From Balamuthia mandrillaris (lineage: Eukaryota; Discosea; Longamoebia; Balamuthiidae): 58,062 nt of DNA. The position numbers and the translations under genes were made by a program. Shown here in pieces: positions 54,944 through 58,062 of this stretch. The notes under the pieces were generated by a model. That model was not told the DNA's origin. It did no database searches and was given only the letters and a program-made list of their open reading frames with translations. The DNA is taken from the NCBI GenBank assembly GCA_031835245.1, contig JAVKOQ010000324.1, forward strand, positions 1 through 58,062, in the 5' to 3' direction. Numbering within the stretch: the first letter of the stretch is position 1; the number at the start of each line of letters is the position of its first letter.

Positions 54944-56519
54944 ATGGAAGCGAGAGAGGTCGTGCCGGCGGAAGATCTCAACCCAAATGGGACTTGTAAA
55001 GGAATAGGAGAAGGTGAACCTTTGTTCTCTTTCCCATCCCTGTTTTTCTCTTTCAATCTTTAAAAGAAACAAAAACAGGTAGCGAGCTGCAGAGTTACAT
55101 CAGTAAAATAGAGACCCAATCCGATGTAACCAAAGTGGACCTGTGCAAGCAAATGCTGGTTTGTGTTTGTCTAAACTTTGGTGTTTTTCTCCCTGCCTCT
55201 AACGTTCCGCATGAATAGGGTCCTGAAGGAACGCACGCTCTCATGAATAGCCTAAAGTTTAATACCACTGTTGAAAGGTATGGCTATCCTCTTACTTGTT
55301 CTTCTTCTTCTTCTTCTTCTTCTTCTTCTTCTTCTTCTTCTTCTTCATGCTCTGGTTCTTCTTGTGGTTGTTTTTTTTCCATACTTTCCGTTCTCTCTCT
55401 CTCTCTTTCTTCACTACCTCTCTCCTCTTCTCTTTACATTCTTCTTAACTATGACCTTTTGTTTAGCGTGTTATTGGGAGCTGATGAAATTGGATCCGAA
55501 GGAGCTCAAGTATGCATGCTGTTCTTCTTTTTCTTTCTTGTCGTTTCTTTCTTTCTTCTTAGTGTTCTTCTCCTTCTCTTTCAACTCTTCTTCAAAATTC
55601 TTCTTTGGCTTCTCTTTCAATAATCGGAAAACAACTCCAAAACAAAAAGGCTGTATTGGAAGCTTTGAAGACAAACAAAACGCTGGAAACTGTATTTCTG
55701 GGTTGCAATGGAATCGGCGAGCAAGGAGCCGCCGCCATTGCTGAAGCTCTTCAGGTAAACACCACTGTGAAGGGCTACTGGCTCAAAAGAAACCAAATCG
55801 GTGCTTCCGGTCTTCAGGTTCGTGTTTTATCTGGGTTTTGCACAATATAGGAACGAAAACATTTGTCTAACTTAATTGACAAAAGAAAATATTGACTGCT
55901 CTGGAAAAGAACTCAACTGTAACAACGGTACATCATTTCCTTCTTCCTTCTTGCGTTTCTTGCTTTTCATCCTTCTATCTGCTTTTAAATCATTCTGACC
56001 GCCTCATAGCTGGATTTGGTACAAAATGACCTCGGTGTTGCCGGAGCCAAAATGCTTGAAAAGGCATTTGGCTCCTCTTCTACCAACAGCAGCATAAAGT
56101 ATTTGTACCTGAGCGGTAATGGCTTTGGCGAGGAAGGCACCACCGCCATAGCCGACATGGTGCGAGCCAACTCCACTCTGAGCAGCCTCTACTTTGACGT
56201 GAATAACTGTGGGGATGAGGGCGCTGTGGCACTGGCTTCCGCTTTGTCCACTAACACCACTTTGAAGGCTTTGACCCTCGCCAGTAATGGCATTACTGAT
56301 AAAGGATGCACAGCTCTTGCCGAGGCTCTTTCGGTTCTCTCTCTCTCTCTCTCTCTCTCCCTCTCTCCCTCTCTCTTGCCCTTTTTCTTTAATATGCATC
56401 GCACTGACTTCCCGAATATTATATCAAAGAACAATTCGACGTTGGTTCGACTTAGCTTGGGCTTTGCAAATAGGTAAATATTTCCTATTCGATGTTTTCT
56501 CACTCTTCTTCACTCACAT

Positions 56520-56559
<40 letters not shown>

Positions 56560-57737
56560 CTCTTGCTCTCCTATTGGATAGCACACGTATATTACAAGGC
56601 CAAAAGAATTCCGTTTCTGACATTGGAGCAAGTACATATTTCATTCTTTCGTCCTCTTTTTTTTCGAGTTTGCTCACCTCTTTTTTTTCCCCTCACCATT
56701 CCTCAAATACAAACAGTCGCACTGGCTAACGCTTTGCGACAGAACAAGACCCTGGTTTCTTTGGACCTGACTAATAACAACATAGGCAATGACGGTTATC
56801 TCGCTTTGGCCGAAGCGCTTCAACAAAACAAGTACGTAACTCCCCCTGTTCATTCGCTTTGTTTTCACATAACGTCAACCATTGCTTTATCTCCAATAGT
56901 ACATTGAAGCAATTAATTCTTCCTCGCAACAACATTCCTTCTCAAGCTGTCCTGCAAACCTTCATCTCTGCTCTGAAGGACCACAACAATCAAACCTTGG
57001 TTCATTTGGACTTGAGCGCCTCCTCCAACACAACACCAAAGAGCAAGAAAAAGAGTGCAACTCTCAGGCAACTCGAAGCGCTGCTGCAGCGCAACTCCAA
57101 AGCTGCCAGAGGAAAGCCTATCTTTAACCTTCCTCCAGAACGACTCAAAGAGCTGCAACACATTCGCTCTGGCTATCGAACGCCCTCAAAGAAGGAGTTG
57201 GAAAAGAAGTTAGCAGCGGAGGCAGCCGCTGAAAACGAGAAGAGTACTACGACTAACTATGCCTCTGGTTCGGAAAAGGCGTTTTCCAGCAACGAGATAA
57301 GAAAGCTGCGAAAGAAGGTTTGTATTATTTTTTGTTTTCGTTTGTTATTGTGTGGCCTTTGTTATTGTGTATTATTATTTATGTTCCACTTTCATAAATA
57401 GTTGAAAGAGATAAGCGACTTGGAAAAGTTATCCACCTCCAAGCTCAAGCCACAACAAAGAAAGAAGCTGGCCAAGAAGGCAGAGATGGAACAACGTCTC
57501 GCCCAAGCCCTCAAAGCGCGATGCCAACCTCAAACACCCGATGCACAAACACAGGCTCAACTCCTTGCCACGAGGAGGCGCTTGGCTCAGATCGAAAGGT
57601 TGCTGCAGAACCGGGAGAAGGGCCTGGCCTTGAATGAAAAAGAATTGCAAAAGATAGAGAAGAAGCAGATGCTGGAGACCAAGCTGGTTCAGCTGACCTC
57701 TTCTTGCTCCTCTTCCTTGGAACAGCAGCAGCATTGA
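54944..57737 (+). CDS. RNI-type leucine-rich repeat protein with helical C-terminus
   Basis: Twelve exons: 54944-55013, 55079-55158, 55219-55277, 55467-55509, 55650-55817, 55886-55927, 56010-56333, 56430-56473, 56582-56631, 56717-56831, 56900-57317, 57402-57737; phases agree; 582 aa. Residues about 40-330 are ribonuclease-inhibitor/NLR-type repeats of about 28 residues, with the recurring pattern GAxAlAeALxxNxTLxxLxLxxNxIGxxG (for example IAEALQVNTTVKGYW, LASALSTNTTLKALTL, LANALRQNKTLVSLDL). Several introns fall at the same point of the repeat, right after EALQ or EALS, suggesting repeat-exon duplication. The C-terminus (about 380-582) is basic and helical: LEKLSTSKLKPQQRKK and RRLAQIERLLQNREKG. 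No nucleotide-binding or signal domain. Probably a cytosolic scaffold; no specific role can be assigned. Confidence 0.88.
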
Positions 57738-57908
57738 TTGTTAATATTCATGCACCGGAGGATAAAACAGCTTCACGGCTGTGGTACGGTGACGGCTTCT
57801 TTAGTCTTTTTTAACTTGTTATTTTTTCCCCCAAAGAAAAAGTGTTGTTGGATTGAACGCATCTCTCACGAAGAGAAAGAAGGAGAGAGCAACCACCAAC
57901 AAGTTATT
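57738..57908. other. Convergent 3' spacer
   Basis: Short spacer between convergent genes, with no coding signal seen. Confidence 0.4.
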
Positions 57909-58062
57909 TTATTGTTCTTGCGATAACAGGCGAGAAGGCAAGCCAAGAGCCAACAACAAAGGCTCTTCAAATTCTTCTCTACTAATTCTAAAATGAGTAT
58001 ATCCTTCATCATCGAGTTCTCCACTATCGTGCTCTTCATCTGCAAGAGCATCCACCAGAATG
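57909..58062 (-). CDS. C-terminal fragment of an unknown acidic protein, runs off window
   Basis: Open reading frame entering from the right edge and ending at TAA 57911-57909. The last 50 residues read VDALADEEHDSGELDDEGYT, then REEFEEPLLLALGLPSRLL. Acidic and codon-like, with no stop in 150 nt. I do not recognise it; the rest of the gene lies beyond base 58062. Confidence 0.5.
   Translation of the reverse strand, partial: ILVDALADEEHDSGELDDEGYTHFRISREEFEEPLLLALGLPSRLLSQEQ

Overview
This is nuclear DNA of a protist with dense genes and many introns, most likely an amoebozoan (Acanthamoeba/Balamuthia-like). Introns are short, pyrimidine-rich and GT-AG, with (CT)n, (TTTC)n and (TTC)n tracts. 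Proteins carry poly-Ser, poly-Gln and His runs. The gene set fits a free-living amoeba: a Frizzled/Smoothened-like receptor, a 34-kDa-type actin-bundling protein, an E2F partner (DP), a RhoGEF, a CLU-domain protein and a syntaxin-6-type SNARE. The species assignment is inference. No rRNA, tRNA, CRISPR array, transposon or virus-like element was recognised.

Layout, left to right: UPF0538 (C2orf76) homologue (-, runs off the left edge); CDK9/Bur1-like kinase (+); unknown 434-aa protein (-); intronless CoA-disulfide reductase-rhodanese fusion (+); PI3/PI4-kinase-like gene with an in-frame TGA and a CaaX end (+); intronless secreted protein (-); sideroflexin (+); protein with a COPI-alpha-like C-terminus (-); arylamine N-acetyltransferase with a C-terminal membrane tail (-); AFG2B/SPATA5L1-type AAA ATPase (+); TFDP (-); carnitine acyltransferase family (-); lectin-repeat RhoGEF (+); USP53/54-type protein (-); actin-bundling protein (-); small 96-aa protein (+); syntaxin 6-like SNARE with a U12-type AT-AC intron (-); CLU-LRR fusion (+); Frizzled-like receptor (+); asparagine synthetase with an apparent 1-nt frameshift (-); RNI-type LRR protein (+); C-terminus of an unknown gene (-, runs off the right edge).

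Most models were built by hand by joining ORF pieces at splice sites. Reading-frame phase was checked across each junction, and the remaining doubtful junctions are stated in the entries. Coordinates should be good to about 1 nt. Genes form divergent pairs sharing 0.25-0.7 kb promoters, and convergent pairs with very short 3' spacers (60-80 nt in places). Several divergent promoters share a TGTCGACAA/CCGACAA motif, and some share ATTGAAATAT. The TFDP promoter has two inverted E2F-type sites, which suggests autoregulation.

Functionally the window is a mixed housekeeping neighbourhood (transcription elongation, ribosome biogenesis, trafficking, mitochondrial and lipid metabolism, signalling) with no operon-like logic. 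The most notable items are the textbook AT-AC minor-spliceosome intron in the syntaxin gene, the PI-kinase-like gene split by one TGA between its two lobes, and the CLU-LRR, lectin-RhoGEF and COPI-alpha-tail architectures.
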